A stretch of 64,000 nt of DNA from Chamaea fasciata (GCA_029207755.1 JARCOQ010000003.1:48032971-48096970); one strand, 5' to 3'; positions 1-13,450 are shown, numbered from the stretch's first letter. The notes: generated by a model not told the origin, from the sequence alone. Translations and numbers: made by a program.

Positions 1-2904
1 CTGACTGTAAAGCATTCTGCTATGTCTAGAAATCTGTCTTCATTCACAGAGCATAATCTGAAATAGTTTCCTTAACTCTTTGACAAGAAAATTCTCTTCA
101 GTTATTTCCAAGTCACCAACCACCAGATAGAAGTGACAAAAGACCAACTGTAATCACCAGTCATTCCATCTCAACTTTGCTCACAACAAGCCTGTTCTCC
201 AATCTCCTCCCCACAAACTTCTTAGCAGTGAGTGTAGTCGCCTGAGCCAATTTTACTTGTACCTCACTAACCCTTTACACCATTACGGGGTTATTTAGAA
301 TAAGACCTATTTAGACCACTGTTTAGGATAACCTCACAGGTACTGTTACCACTCTTCATGCAGCCACTTTTACTCACTTCCTTTGATAAAAGGCAGCAGA
401 AAAAGCAGGTGACCTAGGCATAGGAAGAAGTCTTAAAGAAGATCTCAAATTAAAATAAAAGTTGGTCATGTCTAAGAATTTCTTCCCCAGACTTTGCTGT
501 AGTTTTTCTATCAGTACTGGTATCAGCTCCTTCCTTTGGACACAGCCATTTAACATGCAACTTGTGGATAAGGTTTAATCTATCCTTCTACTTCCCACAC
601 CATTTTGCATCATACTAATGACGGAAATAACCTCCTCTTCAAACACCCTTCTGAAGTTTAATCACTGTAAGTTTTACCAATGTAGTGATGCACGTATATC
701 ACGTTTCTGCTTACACAGCTTTTTGAAGCAGTTACCAGCAAAGTCATTTGTAGAAGGACTAAGTGGTCAAGCATTAGAAGTACCAGCACTTACATGGCAT
801 AGGCAAAATGGATAAACTTAGATCCCAAATCCAGGTGGCAGGTACAAGTTTACCTCTTCTGTCTATACCACATTGATATGACAATCTGTCCCCAGAATCA
901 TAGCAGTCACAAGCTGAAAGATCATCCAAAAACCCCACAAGATGTTCACAGGCACAGCATCACAAAAAGCTGCTACTGCTTTTTAAGTATTTCAGCTAGC
1001 AGTCTCTAAACCCGAGTAATTCAAGCAAAATGGAACAAATAGGTCTTGGGACAAAGTTCCCCTTGTCTGCTCAAAACAGAAGTAGAGGCTTCTTAAATAT
1101 TCTCATTCAAACGATACTAAAAAATTGTTAAAATTAGCCTCTAGTGTGAGCAATCACAGATATCCTTTAAGTGCTATTTTAAGTATTTTGTAACACTAAG
1201 GCAGTGTTTTCCACTTTATCTTACCTTAAGCCACCTCCTCAGGTTCCACATCAGCATAATTTTTAGTTTTACATATCACCAAAGGTTTCAGAAACTTACT
1301 ATTCCACTACTATCAAAACAGTAGTGACCATTTTATAGGTTTGCTCAAAATTACCACCACAAATGAAAAACAAGGTACAAATCCAACAATTCAGTAGATG
1401 GCACTATTCCACAAAAATCAAGAGAGGAAACTATGTCCTTGCATAAACAAGGGGTACCATGGAGCTAGAACTCTTATTTTACATATGCAAAACCAATACT
1501 CGCCCAGTAGAGTGTCTAGCATTTTTTCATACTCTTCATGGAACATGGAAAAATACATGCCAAAACATTAAAAGAAATTACTGCTTTGTGGAAATATACT
1601 TAGCTATTTTGTTGAGGTATTTCTGCTATTACACAGAGTTTCACTTTACACCACAAAAATAGCTGCATACCAGTGTTGCATAAAGTAATATTTTCATGGT
1701 TTGTATTTACCAGAAATGCAACTTGACACACACTATTAAAAGGTTGACATTGTCCCTAGAAGTTGTTATGCAACCTTAATTCACATCTCTTCAAATGCAT
1801 GATGGTAATTTACTTTTAAGTTAATGCACTAGCTCAACATCAATTGCAAATGTTTTGCGTTAGTCAGCCTAATTTTTTTTAAGTGTCAAAAAGATAAGCG
1901 GTCACTAACAAAAACCTAAATTGCCAGATTAAAAATTGGCATTAAAACATGTGTCTTCAATATTATTAAGTTGTAAAGCATAGCCTTAAAAAAAAACCTC
2001 TACCCATTCCATCTTAACTCTCAAAATTTGTTGCAGATGCCGAATTAGATCCTGTAGTTTGCCTCTTTCTCAGTGTACTTGAGGACTTCAGATGGGTTCC
2101 CTCCTTAGCGTCAAGAAACACACCACTGGACAGTCCTCAGGAGTCCCCACAGGAGTATAAAAAGAAGCTACTGTTTTGCACAAGCTGTGAGTTTCAGAAA
2201 CCCAAGGGTTTTTCTTACCACTTGGAAGGGGATAATTCCAACAGTGCTGTGAGATTTCCAAATATCCAAGGTCCACTTTAAGACCACACAAGATGGAAAA
2301 CAGATCAACAGAAAAAGCACAGTCCAAGGTACTTCTCCTATACTTGTTTCCTGCAGTTTTTCCTAGTAGGCACTTTAACTATGAGATGGAGGGAAGGTAT
2401 TACCTTGCAACTGTAGCCCCAGTGAGTTTTTTTTTTCTGATACTTTAGAGAATCTCCCCATCTCTTATTCGCTTTACTTCCAGTGCCTGTCAGATTCCAA
2501 GTGATGTCTGATACTTCTGGCAGTGCTTATCTACCCTGCTATTACAAGAATGTTTGGTTTACTAGCAGAGCAAACAAATAATCTGGGTCTGAAGAGCTAT
2601 TTCAATCAACTTTGATAGAAGGGGAAGAAGTCTTCAGACAACGCTTTGCCATAAATCTAATGAAAATATGAAGCTGAAAAGAGGGGAGAAAGGAAGCTGG
2701 AAAGAGGGGGAAAAACACAGATTAGGCCCATATCCCATCCAAAGCAAAACCTCAAAGTCCTAAAATACAGGCTCTGTGTAGTCACAGGAAGCATTTCAAG
2801 AGTTACAACGCACATGTAATAGCACTACAAGACTGAGTCATATGGCAGCAAGTTTCACAGTGAAAATGTCTGCCTTTCCTCTAGATAAAAGTATCCAAAA
2901 TAAC

Positions 2905-2922
2905 ATATATATATATATATAT
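2905..2922. repeat. (AT)9 microsatellite
   Basis: Eighteen bases of perfect AT dinucleotide repeat in STXBP5 intron 2. Confidence 0.9.
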
Positions 2923-5495
2923 TACAACTCACTTCACATAACTGAAACCATTTCAGTTCCAAGGGAACTTGAGGAAGTGCCATATATAGCAAATTGTTGT
3001 TTCAAGCACCTCAAAGACACAGAGGGGCTATTTATGCTGCTCAGAACTTCCAAGATTCTTCCACAATCCTGCAACTTAACAGAAATATCTACCAGTATTT
3101 TAGCATCAATAAGACAGTCAAGAAAAAAATACAAGCACTGAAGGTTTATTGTTAGATCTCTGATTTAATTGGAGCAATGAAACGTTCAGGGGTTTGGGGT
3201 TGTAAAGAAACTTGAGCATTTATGTATACTTCCCACATACTAAAGGAAAAGCTGCAGAAAAACTAGAGGTTTTCCTCTCCACATGGCACTTCCATCACCT
3301 TCACTACCACCCTGCTCCCCAAATGCCAAGAGAATGCATTCACATTTCCACTGTTCCTCTCACTTTTTTTACCATGGTAAAGAGAAGGCAATGTAAAGAA
3401 GAAGTCTGCACGAAGATATGCTTGAAGAAAAACACAGCCAGATTCCTCAGAATTATTACCTACAACATGACTGTAGGTGAAGTACAAAACTAAGGAAGTT
3501 TGAACTCTTTTTTAAGCAATTTGGTTCCCACTGGAATCTTCAGCAACACATTTGCACAAGCACCACTTACAAGAAAGTGAAATGGTTGCTGTTTAGTTAA
3601 ATGAGAAAACCTACCAATTATGCATATTCCAAAAAAGTAACCTCAATCATCACCACTAGTCACAGTACTACTCCATAAAGGAAAAAACAGAGAGAGACAG
3701 AAAAAGAAAAAAAAAGTCACTTGCTGTTTGAGGCAGACTATCACCACAGTCCAGAGCTTTACTAAGGTTTTAATGCTAAACCCTGAAGTTACAGATGTCA
3801 AATAGACAGCGTTTTCTACCTTCTCTATAGAAGTTTCCAGCTGTGAAAAAGGGCACTCCAGAAATGCCATAACATGAAAATATCCAAGGGCTCAGACAAA
3901 AGAAAAGCATTTTCTGGAACTAGACTCTTCATCCCACCTCAAGATAGTTTCTAAGCACCAAATCCAGATCATTAAAATAAATGTGGCATTGTACCCCATC
4001 AATTCAGAACTGCTTTGAGTCAGAACCTGCTTTTATGCAGTGTAGTTCAGTGTTTAATGTTTTTTGGTTAAATACTTGGTTTAATGTTTTGAGGGTCAGA
4101 TAGCTTTTTCTACTCAGCAACAGAGAAAATGAAATCAATTCATTTTGGAAGTTCACTTCTATTACACCTTCCATCAAAAATCCAAGAGGAAAACAGACAT
4201 AATTGACAGCCAAGTACAACTCCCTAGAAGCTGTAAACTGTGGAAGTTTTGTGTATGCTCTGCGTGGTGAGGAATAAAAAGCACATGAGGGTCAAATATA
4301 AGCTGGAACAGTAAACATCTGAGCTGATATGTGACAAGAGAAGTCACCTGTGGTGCTCATCAAACATTTACCAGGGGAAAAAAAAAACCATGGGGGAACA
4401 CTACTGTTTCCAAGATTTCACTAGAAAAGTTTGAAGACAATAAATACTACCTTTACAAGGTACTGTTTAAAGTTTATTTCTTCTTTCAAATGTCAGCATA
4501 GCAGAATAACAATGAAACAGTAACAATTAATCCCATTGTATATTTACAGTGGCCAATAACTCTGTGTAAATTAAAAAAAAAAATTAAAAAAATCAAGAAG
4601 AGCATTAGACTTCCTGATGGTAAAGAACTCCACTAGAACAAAATTCAAGTCAAGTATGTATTAAGAGAAAAAGCTAAGGAACCTTTTCTGGCTAACTGCA
4701 TGGATATTCACTTTAGTTCTTTGAAGCATTACAAATCTGAAAGTGTTTCGCTTGCAAAGCATCCCTACTTCTTTCGCAACAAAGGACTATAAAAATTCCC
4801 AATTGACACATTAAGCACTGCAACCTGAAGTCTGATTACTACTCATTTTTCCCTCACACACTCAGTCTGCTCAGCTTTCTAAACTTGGTGAGTCTGCAGA
4901 GAACTAGTAATCTTCAAATTCATTGTTAGGTACAAGACCCCCGAGTCAGGACAAAAATATTTCAACACAATCAAGCCTTACCCCTCTTCGCAAAACACAT
5001 CCATGCACAAACTTTATCCTCTTGAAGAGAGGAAAGAGGAAAGAGTTAAATCATTCACCCCAGATCATTAGAGGCATATGATAGTTACATTCCTGGAAAC
5101 TATTCATGAACAAGGGCTACAATTAATTCTACTAAAAAAAAGCACTATACTATAAAGCACACCTGAAAAACTAAGATAAGTATTTTTTAAGAATTATTTT
5201 CTGAGAAAAAGAAACCAGTCACATAGAGACGCTGAAAAGTTTAAAGATAAGATTACAAAGAAAAAGTAGAAATTTCCATTACCCAACAATTTCTAATAAG
5301 ACAAAACAGCAACTACAAAAGAAACAATATAATCTCCTTGAATAGAAATGAAGAAAGAACGTTAATTAGCGGCCTGTTGCAAAAATCCAGGATGAAACCT
5401 ATTTTACTAAAAAACCACTGTGATAGACTGATACGTGTGTTCCAGTCAAGCATAAAGAAAATTAGTACATTGAATGGCATTTATTACTAGCCGTT

Positions 5496-5551
5496 AAAAA
5501 AAAAGAAAAAAAAAGAAAAAGAAAAAGAAAAGGAGAAGAAGAAGAAGAAAG
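5496..5551. repeat. Polypurine A/G tract
   Basis: About 56 bases of pure A and G: A runs split by single G, then (GAA)n. Low-complexity tract in STXBP5 intron 2; on the transcribed strand this is a pyrimidine tract. Confidence 0.9.
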
Positions 5552-8500
5552 GCAACCAGAGATCTAATATACCAAATAATAGCTGTGAGCAGTAATGAAC
5601 TACTAAGATACTTTAGACTACTAAATATGCTTAAAAGTTCTTGTTAGGAGCTGAAAATGATACATTTATAGTAGTTCAGCATCATTCATACAGAATGCAC
5701 TTACACTGATCATCTTCATATATTCCATTAAAACACTAAAACAACACTAAAAACAAGTATGCACAACTGAGTTTAATGTCATCATAAGTGAACTTCCCCC
5801 AAATTAACTACAGTTTTATAATTTCCAGTTATTGTCCATACTATAGCAAATAAAGACAGGTAGAGAATCCTCTATTATTCTGAAACTTTTAGGGGGGTAT
5901 TTTTGTAGAACGAACTATGTGGGAAAAGCTTTCAAACTCAGCTGATATGTGTCAGACAAGTGAAACATGCTGACATATTTCAAACTGTGCTTTTAAATAT
6001 TTTACCTGCATTGCAATCAAAGTCTGGATAATTTAGGCGTGACAAGAAATATAATTTCAGAAATATTTTGCAAGAACAGTCTCTTTGTATGGTTTTTCTA
6101 CAGCAAGTGAGATTATATTCCTAGAAATGCCAGTCTGTTACTCTGCATGTGACAACAGCAAGCATTAGCAGTATCTTCTTTGTCAAATTGGTTACAATTA
6201 CTCTGGTAGCAGACTGTGAGGGCTGAGGAATGACACATAGTATTTCTCCTTTAAAACTTACTCAAGGGCATTGTTTTCTGCACTTGCCCAGCACTGTGTT
6301 CTCATTGCAACAGTAACTTCCTCTGCAGACTAAAAACTGAAGGCAGAGAACATTCTCAGATCACAGCCTGATCATCACACCCCCGTCAGCACAACAGCGT
6401 CCTTGATAAACTCACCACCATACCACTTCAACAGTCTTGGCATATTACTTTTTACCACATCATCAATACATTTTCATCAACTGTTCAGGCATCTCAATTT
6501 TTAGCTTTAGTAGCAAAGACGTTTCCTTACTAACAAACCAGAAAAGTTAAGAAAATTATAAGTTATGTCCAAAAAATAACAATATGTAGTACTGAGCTGA
6601 AATGAAGACATGCTTCTAGATATATGCTATGATACCAAACTGCAGTTTCTAAAAATTTTGAAACCAAACTTCACTATCAGCATTATCCGATGTGCTACTG
6701 CTCTCACTGGGAAATGCCAACAGGAAGAATAATCCAGAACACCATTTATTTGATCTGGAAATTATTGACAGAGTATTCATATGGAAAAAAATACTTTAAA
6801 CTGCCAGAGTTCAAAAGGAGTTTTTGTCCTTTGCTACTCAGGAAAGAAACAGCATTGTAGAAGTTAACTCCTGCTGCCTCTCCTCTAAAATATGTATAAA
6901 TTAAATTATGTCCTTTTTTTTACTAATCCTTTGCCTATTAACATAATTAGGACTATATTCACAATACTTCCATGGACCAGGTCTGTAAGAAAACAGGTAT
7001 AACAGTCACATCCTAAGCAGTCACATATACTGGGGGTAATGGGAAAAAAACTTGGACCTATACCTTTGTTGAGGTTTTTTAAACTAAAGATAGAGAAGTA
7101 CAAAACTTTAAGGAAATGGTAGTATTCTTTGTCAGCGGCTGCTACTTGAACTCTATTTCCTTTGACCACAGCCCTTATGGAAGCACGGGGACATTACTAA
7201 CAAGCAATTACTAACATTGCTTTCGACACATCGGCTACCTGATCTCTCCCCTTCCCCATTAGTAACTCATCAGGATTTCTTTCTAAAAGGCTAAATTTCC
7301 CACCGTATTATTTTAAAGAATGAGGGGATATTCAGCATGCCAGGTTTTCTTTTTGTTTTGTTTTTGTGAGGTTTTGTTTTGTTTTGGTTGGTTGGTTATT
7401 TGTGTGCGTGACTTTGCTTTTCATCTGACATTTAGGGGTGGCTGTGGAGGTAACCTTACTGCATCAGTTTACACAGATTTGAAACACATATAAAAGGGAA
7501 CCCCAGGCAAGTTATTGTTTTGCAGCCCATTCTCCATATTAATAAGCATCACTAAAGCCTAGTAACTGCACCTCTAACATCAACATTACAAAGTCCAGTT
7601 AAGAATGTTTTTCAACTGTGAAGACGAACATCTGCTCTGTTTAACAAGGTAGTATGACTGGATAGACCATATGCTAAGGCATGCTAATACTATCAATTGA
7701 GTGATCACAATTAAGTGATCACAAAACCCCCTAGTATTCCATCTTTCCCGCTAACTAGCAAGTTGGAAAATGCAAATACATTTTGTCCATCTCCTGCTAC
7801 TGACTAGGAATCATTGTTACTAGTTAGGAAAGAGGGAGGGCCTATAGTAGAAACTGTTATCAAAAACATCGGACACAAACTGGATTACCTTTTTAATTGG
7901 CTACTTTTGAAGTGTTACATTTATCTTTATTAGGTGAACCAAAAATCTAATATGGTTACTTGTACACATACAGAGTACAAGCCAAACAGCAGCTTCAAGA
8001 GGCTATAGAATAGAATACAAACCCCTGCTTAAATAATATGAATCACACAAAATATATTAAAAAAAAAAAAATAGCTCATTAAGCAGAAGTACAAACACGT
8101 TAGCTCCTTTGGATCCGCTCCTTCTCTTTAGTTCCCTGGCTTACAAAGTTCCAAAGTTAAACTCCTGTGGAGCTCACGTGAGAAAATAAAGCAGGAAATG
8201 ACAATTAATTCTTGGAGAATCCATGAGAAATACCTCAGAAAAGGGTGAGTTTGATCTACAGCCTTCTTGGTGGAGAACCTAACCACCACTCTCCACCAGC
8301 ACTGCCTGTAAGAGCACTGTGTGGTTTGAGTGGGATGGGATAAAGACTTACTGTGAACATGGAAGCAGTGGCCAATGCTATTATATTACGTCAATTCTAG
8401 AAAAAAATTAAGCTGCAGTTTTCCTAAACATAAATCAGGTTTTGTTACTACCTTTTTAAAGGTGTTTATGAAACAAAATCCCAGACATTTAGCAAAATTG

Positions 8501-8667
8501 GCAAATCAAGTAGCCTTGAATTATTTCTATCAAGCTGTAAACCTCTCTCTGTACGACAGCAATAAAACAACTGTTTGGCAAACTGCAACACTTCGGGCTG
8601 CCCTTCTTCAAGTATTACAAGATCTGCACCATTATTATTACAAAAACTTCTGGTTTTATGTTTTGAC

Positions 8668-8785
8668 AAAACCATCTGGACACAATCCTGAGTCATGTTC
8701 TCTAGCAGGGTCTGTTTGAGCACGGGGGATGCACTAGATGACCTTGAGTGGTCACATCCAACTTTACCCATTCCGTGAACCTAGT
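8668..8785 (+). mobile_element. CR1 3'-end fragment
   Basis: About 120 bp matching the last part of CR1: ACCATCTGGACACAATCCTG, then GAGCACGGGGGATGCACTAG and a degraded tail ATTCCGTGAAC. It lies in STXBP5 intron 2, antisense to the gene. Boundaries are approximate. Confidence 0.75.
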
Positions 8786-10684
8786 ATTCCTTAAAAGCAC
8801 TTTGTTTGCTATACTTGCAGACACACACTTTTAGTTTCACCTACTTTCACTATTCTTGGCACTCGAAATAAAATTCAAAGCAAAGAGAAACCTCTAAGTA
8901 ATAGAAAGATTTAAAAAAATCTCAAATCTTTCAAGTAAAAATCAGTAAGATTAGAACTACTTAATCTTAGTATTAAGAATACTAAGACTATGGATGGAAG
9001 ACTATGCAGGACCTACTCCTGATATTCAAAAACTATTTTTACTAATACAGTATTAAAATCCATCTTATATCAGGAATTGATATAGTTGCCTCAATACAAG
9101 CACTATCAATAACTAGATTTCTCGTTTAAGCAAAGCTTAGGGATTCAAAATACACTGAATCATTGCCAAAAGTGATTAAGTTGAAGTAAGTAGTACACAG
9201 ACCAAGGACGTCATCCAGTTGCGCAGATCTCAACACAAAGCCAGTTTTAGAATTTCTTAAAAGGAGAGATTTTTAAGTGGACTACAAAATGGTTCTCACC
9301 TGCATCAATCTTAAACTGAACATTAATGTGCCAGAACTAAACAACAGCCACAGAAAAAGTAATTTCATTAAAGCATTGTAAAAGTCACAAGGCATCAGGA
9401 TTCAGTATGAGTCCCCAGAGGCTCACTGAACTGCTACATATTTTGGAAATTTACTAAATACGGCATTATACTAATCTACCAGTCCTCTCTTCAGAAATAT
9501 TTCTGTTTCAGCTGTTTCCAAGACCTTCATTATTTTCATGTGTCTAAATTCAGTGATACAAATATCACTGACAGAGATTTAAATTATGCCATTAGACCTT
9601 CACCTGCATTTGCACTGAGAGTCAACAATGGTAGTAACTTAGCACTTCCTTTGATAAACACATAAGCTGCAGAATTACCAAGTGCCTGTGACAGAAGTGT
9701 TGACATGAATGGGGTCACTATCATGAATACTACCAGGCTACACTTGACTGGCATTCAAGTACCACTTACAATACCACAACAGAAACTTATGGGTCAGCAA
9801 AATAAGGCACCTCCAAAAGCTGCTGGCAGACAGCATAGAGGCAGTGGGTAAGCAATGAGGTTTTGCCTCAAAAGTAACACAAACCTATTCCTCAGGCTGG
9901 CAAACAAATTACTACATGTCTAACAATTAGATCTCTGTGAAAGCAGAGTCTTGCCTACTGAATGAGATGAACTTTGCAAGATCAAGAACAACAATTTTTC
10001 ATAAAAACTATGATCAGTTTGATGGTACACTTTAAAATAGGCACATTAAGAGCAGCAAGAGGAAGAGGGAAGACCCAAGAGATTAAAGACCTACCATAGA
10101 ATTAACTCTCTCAGAACTATTAGGAGCTCTAATATTTTCAAAATGTAAAACTATTACCAGATAGCTGAGAGCAAGGGCAAAGTGAACTTTCCCAAAATCC
10201 ACGTCCTGCTGTTCTGTCTATCTTGATACTGAATGCATTAATTTGAAAGTTTTATTCTGTTTTCCACTGAGGTTTCTACATAGATAAGCCAACTTCTAGT
10301 CGCCCTCAAGTTATTGTGCAAGAACACTTACCTTTGCCTTTTGAAACCTTTGTACAACAAAGGGACCTGACACTTAGAAGTCTAATGCAGTTACAAAATT
10401 TCTGTCCAACAAAGTTTTGTTAGGAAGGGTTTGCAACCTTGATTTGTGTCTTCATGATTTCTTTATCACATCTCAAATCTTAAAACTGCTTCTACTCTTC
10501 CAGATGTGAATTTACTAAAACTGCTCATGTCATCTCCTACAGCAATAATGCTACTTCAGTTCTAAAAGCCATTCCACAGTGATCAAGGAAGAACAAATCT
10601 AGTAAAATGTCAAATTAAGATCTTAGTGAATTGAGCAGTGTACCACAAGTCTGAAAGCCTAAGTTGGGCTCCAGCCATCCAATT

Positions 10685-11224
10685 TGCTATTACAGTTTAG
10701 CCTAAACTCATCAAGTCACACAATCCATATACCACCCCAGTGTTTCAATGTGAGAAATGGATTTATAAAGGATTCTCAAAGCCCAGCTGAAAGCTCACAC
10801 AGTCCTGAACATCTGTTTGCGAACTCTGAGATAAACTGTGCTGACTTAGAAAGGCCATGGATTAGGGAAGACATTGTTGAGAGAGAAACTGAACTGGAAA
10901 CAAGTTTCAAACAATGGCCTTGCAAACAGACTAGATATTTTGGAGAATTAGAACTGTGAAAGATGCATTGTAGCAAGACCACTTGGAGTAAAAAAATAGT
11001 TGATTAGTGTTAAAAGTATTAGCAGCATTGTGTGGCAAAAGCTAATAGGCTGAAAAACATTTATAAGGTATTGTAACAAAGAAATAGTTGGGCTTCTAAT
11101 TGTGATGGCAGGAATTGTAACACCTATACCATCTCACCCTTCTCATGAGACTGAAAATGGAATAAAAGTCTTTTAAACACCTCTCAGGAGCCCCGTCTGG
11201 GTCAGAAAAAGGGTTTTTCCAACA
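10685..11224 (+). mobile_element. Endogenous retrovirus LTR, antisense to STXBP5
   Basis: About 540 bp in plus orientation, TG at 10685 and ending TTCCAACA at 11224. Seen: a TATA-like TTTATAAG at 11060-11067, an AATAAA polyadenylation signal at 11161-11166 and the CTCTCAGGAGCCCCGTCTGG segment typical of LTR U5. The layout matches a bird LTR family I recognise. The start is less certain than the end: an internal TGTTGAGAG at 10875 could also be read as a terminus. No primer-binding site follows, so it is probably a solo LTR. It abuts the remnant of the oppositely oriented ERVK-like element. Confidence 0.6.
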
Positions 11225-11499
11225 TTTCACAAATAGCAAAGTGGTACAAGGAAACAAACGATGCTAGCGCTACAGTAACCTGCAGGCTTAAAAACTTTGC
11301 ATGCTTTCCAAATATTTCCTTCCCCAGGTTCACTATGACCCAGCAAATCTGAAGCTGCAAGGCTATATCCATTAAGTTTCTGCTCTGTCAGTAAAATACC
11401 TAGAGGGTAGTTTTCATTCATCCATTTTTTTAGATTATAGCATGAGTTTCGATACAGTTATCCTTCAGTTTTTTTGAACAAAAGCAATTACTACTAGAA

Positions 11500-12191
11500 G
11501 TTGCATTAGTAGGGTTAAAGTATATGCAATAACACTCCCCATGAAAGACCTGCTGCTTCCCCACAGCCACAGTTGCTATATCATGGCCTTACCCACAGAC
11601 CCTTCAGAGATCAACCTGCTCTAATGCGGCTTTACTCAGGGCTGCAGTCCTTCCAGGGGAATACCTGCTCTCTTGTAGGATTATCTGTAGCCACACACTT
11701 TCAGGTGCTCCAGCACGGACTTATCCACAGCCAGTGATGTGTCAGTATCTGCCTGCCGCAGCACAGACTCACCCTGGGCCTCCATCCCTTCAGAGGTATT
11801 CCTGCTGCTGCCCCGACATAGCCAGAGCCACAGCTGCTCCCACATGGATCCATCCACGGGTCAGGTGCCTTTGACTGAAGCTCACACTGCAGTGCCAGCC
11901 AGCCCAGGCCAGCAGCACAGACACCCAGCGAGTCCCTGGCCACCTGCCAGCCCCAGCACATCGCCGCTGCTGTTATCACAATGTTCCCAGGCACAGCACA
12001 GGGAGGTGATAAAGCAGCACAGCAGCAGCCAGAGCAAAAACCAGCCACTAATGAGCGCTGGACTCTAATGTACAGTCAGGCAAGCAAGGCTCCTGACAAG
12101 CACCTGCCAATTAATAGCTAATCAGCAATTACAGCTATAAATTCAATCTAGCACATTCCAGTCAAACCTCTCATTATCTCAAATCCTTGGC
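11500..12191 (-). mobile_element. ERVK-like leader / 5' internal remnant
   Basis: GC-richer sequence continuing from the primer-binding site toward lower coordinates. It contains repeated CTGCTG/CAGCAC-type motifs and looks like the untranslated leader of the same bird ERVK family rather than a gene; open frames of 109-115 codons on both strands here come from base composition. No gag, pol or env reading frame is recognisable. The lower boundary is approximate, since the sequence grades into AT-rich DNA of uncertain origin (11225-11500) before the next LTR. Confidence 0.5.
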
Positions 12192-12209
12192 GCTGCACAT
12201 TGGGTGTCA
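12192..12209 (-). other. Decayed retroviral primer-binding site
   Basis: Immediately inside the ERVK-like LTR (8 bp beyond its CA end) the minus strand reads TGACACCCAATGTGCAGC. This has the layout of a lysine-tRNA primer-binding site with substitutions mainly at former CpG positions. Its position is what makes the neighbouring LTR a 5' LTR. Match judged by eye. Confidence 0.55.
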
Positions 12210-12217
12210 TAAAGGAT

Positions 12218-12749
12218 TGTTGCTGTTTAACCCCAGCTGGCAACTAGGCTCCACACAAACACTTGCTCACTCCCTCTGGTGAGACGGAGAAGAAAAATTG
12301 GAAAAGAGAGAGAATTGGAGAAGAGAGAAAAACAAAAGCAAGGCAAAACAAGGAATTCATTCACTGTTTCCCGTAGGTGGGTAGGAGCCCCCTCCAGGAA
12401 AGCTGGGCTCCATCATGTGTAACAGTGTCTTGGGAAAACTAACACCACCACTTCAAACATCCTCCTTTTCCTCCTTTTTCTTCCAGCTTTATATGCTGAG
12501 TATGACACTATATGGTATAGAATATCCCTTGGGTCAGCTGTCCTGGGCTGTGTTCCCTCCCACTACTTGTGCACACCCAGGCTGCTCACTGGTAGGGTGG
12601 AGTGAGAGGCAGAAAAGGCCTTGGCTCTGTATAAACCCTGCTCAGCAATAAGGAAAACATCCCTGCATTATCACGACTGTTTCCAGCAGAAATCCAAAAC
12701 ACAGCATCAAACCGGCTACTGTGAAGAAAACTAACTTTACTCCAGCACA
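12218..12749 (-). mobile_element. ERVK-like LTR, sense to STXBP5
   Basis: A 532 bp LTR in the minus orientation. It starts TGTGCTGG at 12749 and ends CAACA at 12218, giving TG...CA termini. A TATAAA box is at 12488-12493 (minus) within the upstream part, and it is followed just outside by a primer-binding-site-like sequence and GC-rich leader, as in a 5' LTR. The body resembles a very common bird ERVK-type LTR that I recognise from memory. The GA-rich 3' part (about 12280-12350) looks degenerate, and I do not see a clean polyadenylation signal, so the R/U5 region may carry a deletion. No matching 3' LTR or clear target-site duplication was found. It lies in intron 2 of STXBP5, in the same direction as the gene. 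Confidence 0.65.
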
Positions 12750-13334
12750 CTAAGTTCCCCAGCAAGTAAAACCACAGATTTAAAAAGAACACCATCCTAT
12801 TTATTATAAAAAAATTCAGTCAAAGCTTTCTCTGTGTAGGACTCAGTTGTTTTGATTCCATGCACTTTTAGGAGATGCATGCCTCAGCATGCCCTTTTGG
12901 CCCTATTTCATTTCAGAATATCCAAAAGTAGCTGATTTTCTTCATTTAGAGGATGGGAATTTTTCACTAAGATAACAACAGCCACGTGAATAAAGTGCTG
13001 GATGATATGACAAGAAACACAGTAGTGTTAAAAGAAACGGAAATGTGACAAGATAAACATATGCTTTAAGCAAAGTAGTTCTCTTGTTTAAACTACTCTG
13101 TGTGAACTGAGTGGCAAGGTAGACAATAAATATTTTCTTAATAATAAGTAATCACAGTATCTCTCTGACATGACACTACTGCAATATTTTTAATAGCTTT
13201 ACCAAAGTACTCTTCCCAAAACAGGCATATTTGTTCGAAGTCCAGAACACTACTGACAAGGGTTGAGACCATTTTCTTCAGTGTACAAATACCAAAAGAC
13301 CCTGACGATCCACAAAAGAGTAGTTCAGTTCAAA

Positions 13335-13450
13335 TTCGGTGTATTCACACAATCAACAGAATTACAGAGTAATTTAGGTCAGAAAGGATCACCCAGATTC
13401 ATCTGGTCCAGCATCCCACTTGGAGACGTGTCAACTTCAGTTGGATGCTC
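13335..13450 (-). mobile_element. CR1 3'-end fragment (diverged)
   Basis: On the plus strand the text GAGTAATTTAGGTCAGAAAG and CATCTGGTCCAGCATCCC is the reverse complement of a CR1 tail. Diverged, with borders approximate; sits in STXBP5 intron 2 in sense direction. Confidence 0.6.

Noticed and set aside
885..945. Possible CR1 tail (CAGAATCATAGCAGTCACAA)
   Set aside because: Only the first few bases resemble an inverted CR1 end; the rest does not follow.
1190..1262. Minus-strand exon-like stretch ending in CTTAAG followed by GTAAGATA
   Set aside because: The donor looks strong, but the peptide is unrelated to STXBP5, the frame has a stop just before the donor, and no acceptor is visible.
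11701..12068. Open frames of 115 (minus) and 109 (plus) codons considered as genes
   Set aside because: They lie in the GC-rich ERVK-like leader and have no recognisable domain; composition explains them.
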